Assembly: GCA_016931365.1 (NCBI GenBank)
Contig: JAFGEY010000285.1
Span: 1 to 5,409 of the forward strand
Reading direction: 5' to 3'
Source of the DNA: Anaerolineae bacterium
GTDB lineage: Bacteria > Chloroflexota > Anaerolineae > JAFGEY01
Length of the DNA: 5,409 nucleotides
A program made the translations under genes and the position numbers. The notes below the pieces were generated by a model. That model saw only the letters and a program-made list of their open reading frames with translations. It was not told the origin of the DNA and did not search any database. Of the stretch, positions 4,289 to 5,409 are shown piece after piece (position 1 is the first letter of the stretch; each line of letters starts with the position of its first letter).

Positions 4289-5409
4289 ATGTTAGTTGAA
4301 TTTAGTGTTGGCAACTATCGCTCTTTTTTCGAGCCGGTGACCCTCAGTTTACAGGCCGCCAAGCTCCGGTCAATCGATAAAACGGTAGATGCAAATAACG
4401 TTTTCGAGTTTGGCGGTCTTGAATTGCTCCGCAGCGCCGCCGTGTATGGCGCCAATGCAAGTGGCAAGAGCAATTTGGTCCAGGCGATGCAGTTTATGGG
4501 GCAGTTGGTACTTCAGTCTTCCAAGGAATCCCAAGCCGATGAACCGATCGATGTAGAGCCTTTTCGCCTCAATACATCTGCGCTAGAAAAACCTTCTTTT
4601 TTCCAAATCATTTTTTATCTTCAAGATTGTCGTTACCGGTACGGCTTTGAAGTGGACAATCGACGTATTTGCTCTGAATGGCTTTATCGTACAAGAAAGG
4701 CTGAAGCTAAAGTGTTTGTTCGAGAAGGCGATCAATATGATATTTCAGGTACTTTTAAGGAAGGCCAGGGTCTTGAAGAGAGAACGCGGGATAATGCCTT
4801 GTTCTTGTCTGTTGTCGCTCAATTCAATGGGAAATTAGCGACTAGTTTGTTGGGATGGTTCAGGAGGCAAATCAATATCATATCTGGACTTAACGATATT
4901 GGTTATGCTGCTTATACACGGCGTCGCTTTGAATCAGATGATCATTTCCGGGCGCGTGTTTTGGCTTTCGTACGCCAAGCCGATTTGGGCATTTCTGATA
5001 TCCATATTGACACGGTGCCACTTGATGAGGCCAAGGTATCGGAAAATGTTCGGCTTTGGATGGAGCAAACGGCAAATTTGTTGAAAGCGCATTCCGAAGA
5101 CCGAGAGAGACGGGATACTTCGAATTTTAAGATAAAACAAGTAAAGACGAGACATCAAGTCTTTGATCAACAGCATCAGTCTGTGGGTTGGGATACTCTT
5201 GATCTGGAAAAAAACGAATCACAAGGAACGCAAAAAATCTTTTCTCTGTCTGGCCCCTTGATTGACACACTGGAAAAGGGCAAAGTGCTTGTCATCGACG
5301 AACTAGAGGCTCGTTTGCATCCCTCTATTACACAAACGGTCATTTCACTGTTCAATTCTCCACAAACTAATCCTAAAAATGCGCAACTGGTTTTTGTCAC
5401 CCACGACAC
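4289..5409 (+). CDS. AAA15/COG1106-type ATP-binding protein (3' end missing)
   Basis: An open frame from ATG 4289 to the window edge gives 373 complete codons with no stop or frameshift. GGAGGA at 4279-4284 is the ribosome binding site. The N-terminal MLVEFSVGNYRSF is the usual opening of the SMC/ABC-like AAA15 ATPases. Walker A is GANASGKS at residues 54-61. A long divergent middle, about 80-305, carries charged helices and strands. The signature-like ESQGT is at 310-314, Walker B VLVIDELEARLHP at 333-345 (D337, E338), and the switch histidine in FVTHD at 372. All parts of the ATP site are intact. Full-length relatives usually run about 400-450 residues, so only the C-terminal end is missing. 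Members often pair with an RloB-like or TOPRIM/HNH nuclease in phage-defence loci; no partner is visible. Composition is much lower in GC than the Moco genes (22 of 60 bases G/C at 5341-5400), suggesting acquisition by transfer. ATPase family is confident; a defence role is inference. Confidence 0.9.
   Translation, partial: MLVEFSVGNYRSFFEPVTLSLQAAKLRSIDKTVDANNVFEFGGLELLRSAAVYGANASGKSNLVQAMQFMGQLVLQSSKESQADEPIDVEPFRLNTSALEKPSFFQIIFYLQDCRYRYGFEVDNRRICSEWLYRTRKAEAKVFVREGDQYDISGTFKEGQGLEERTRDNALFLSVVAQFNGKLATSLLGWFRRQINIISGLNDIGYAAYTRRRFESDDHFRARVLAFVRQADLGISDIHIDTVPLDEAKVSENVRLWMEQTANLLKAHSEDRERRDTSNFKIKQVKTRHQVFDQQHQSVGWDTLDLEKNESQGTQKIFSLSGPLIDTLEKGKVLVIDELEARLHPSITQTVISLFNSPQTNPKNAQLVFVTHD

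Noticed and set aside
4647..5176. Small open frames on both strands within the last gene (4647-4838, 4899-5084, 4934-5176)
   Set aside because: They fall inside the single uninterrupted ATPase frame, which runs from 4289 to the window edge with conserved ATP-site motifs.

Overview
The window is a compact, plus-strand molybdenum-cofactor (Moco) biosynthesis cluster followed by the start of an unrelated, less GC-rich ATPase gene. In order it holds moaA (5' end cut off by the window edge), moaC, moaD, a conserved two-helix membrane protein of unknown function, moaE, moeA, and an AAA15/COG1106-type ATPase cut off by the right edge. Protein sequences and intergenic repeats fit a GC-rich bacterium. 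The style of the short intergenic repeats and of the membrane protein reminds me of Chloroflexota (Anaerolineae-like), but this is a tentative impression from memory and no marker gene here settles it.

Bases 1-4195 form one probable operon. MoaA and MoaC convert GTP to cyclic pyranopterin monophosphate. MoaD (sulfur carrier ending in Gly-Gly) and MoaE (catalytic subunit) form molybdopterin synthase. MoeA inserts the metal. The MoaD-activating enzyme (MoeB) and the molybdopterin adenylyltransferase (MogA/MoaB) are not in the window. The front half of the operon has loose junctions (94, 64 and 72 bases), each holding a different short repeat: inverted TGACGYT heptads, a G/T-rich octamer array, and two adjacent palindromes. 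The back half is tight: 9 bases between the membrane protein and moaE, and a 4-base ATGA overlap between moaE and moeA. A 10-bp-arm perfect palindrome lies in frame inside moaE, in a loop just after a conserved active-site arginine, and looks like a mobile palindromic element tolerated in a coding sequence.

Bases 4196-4288 are an AT-rich intergenic stretch with a good sigma-70-type promoter (TTGCAT, 17 bases, TAAAAT with a TGN extension). This suggests the downstream gene is its own transcription unit. The ATPase gene (4289 to the edge, 373 complete codons visible) has Walker A, a signature-like ESQGT, Walker B and a terminal THD switch histidine. Its composition differs sharply from the Moco genes (hand counts: 40 G/C in bases 3541-3600, 22 G/C in 5341-5400). 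ATPases of this type are often paired with an effector nuclease such as an RloB-like protein in defence loci, so this may be the left edge of an acquired defence module. The partner, if any, is outside the window.
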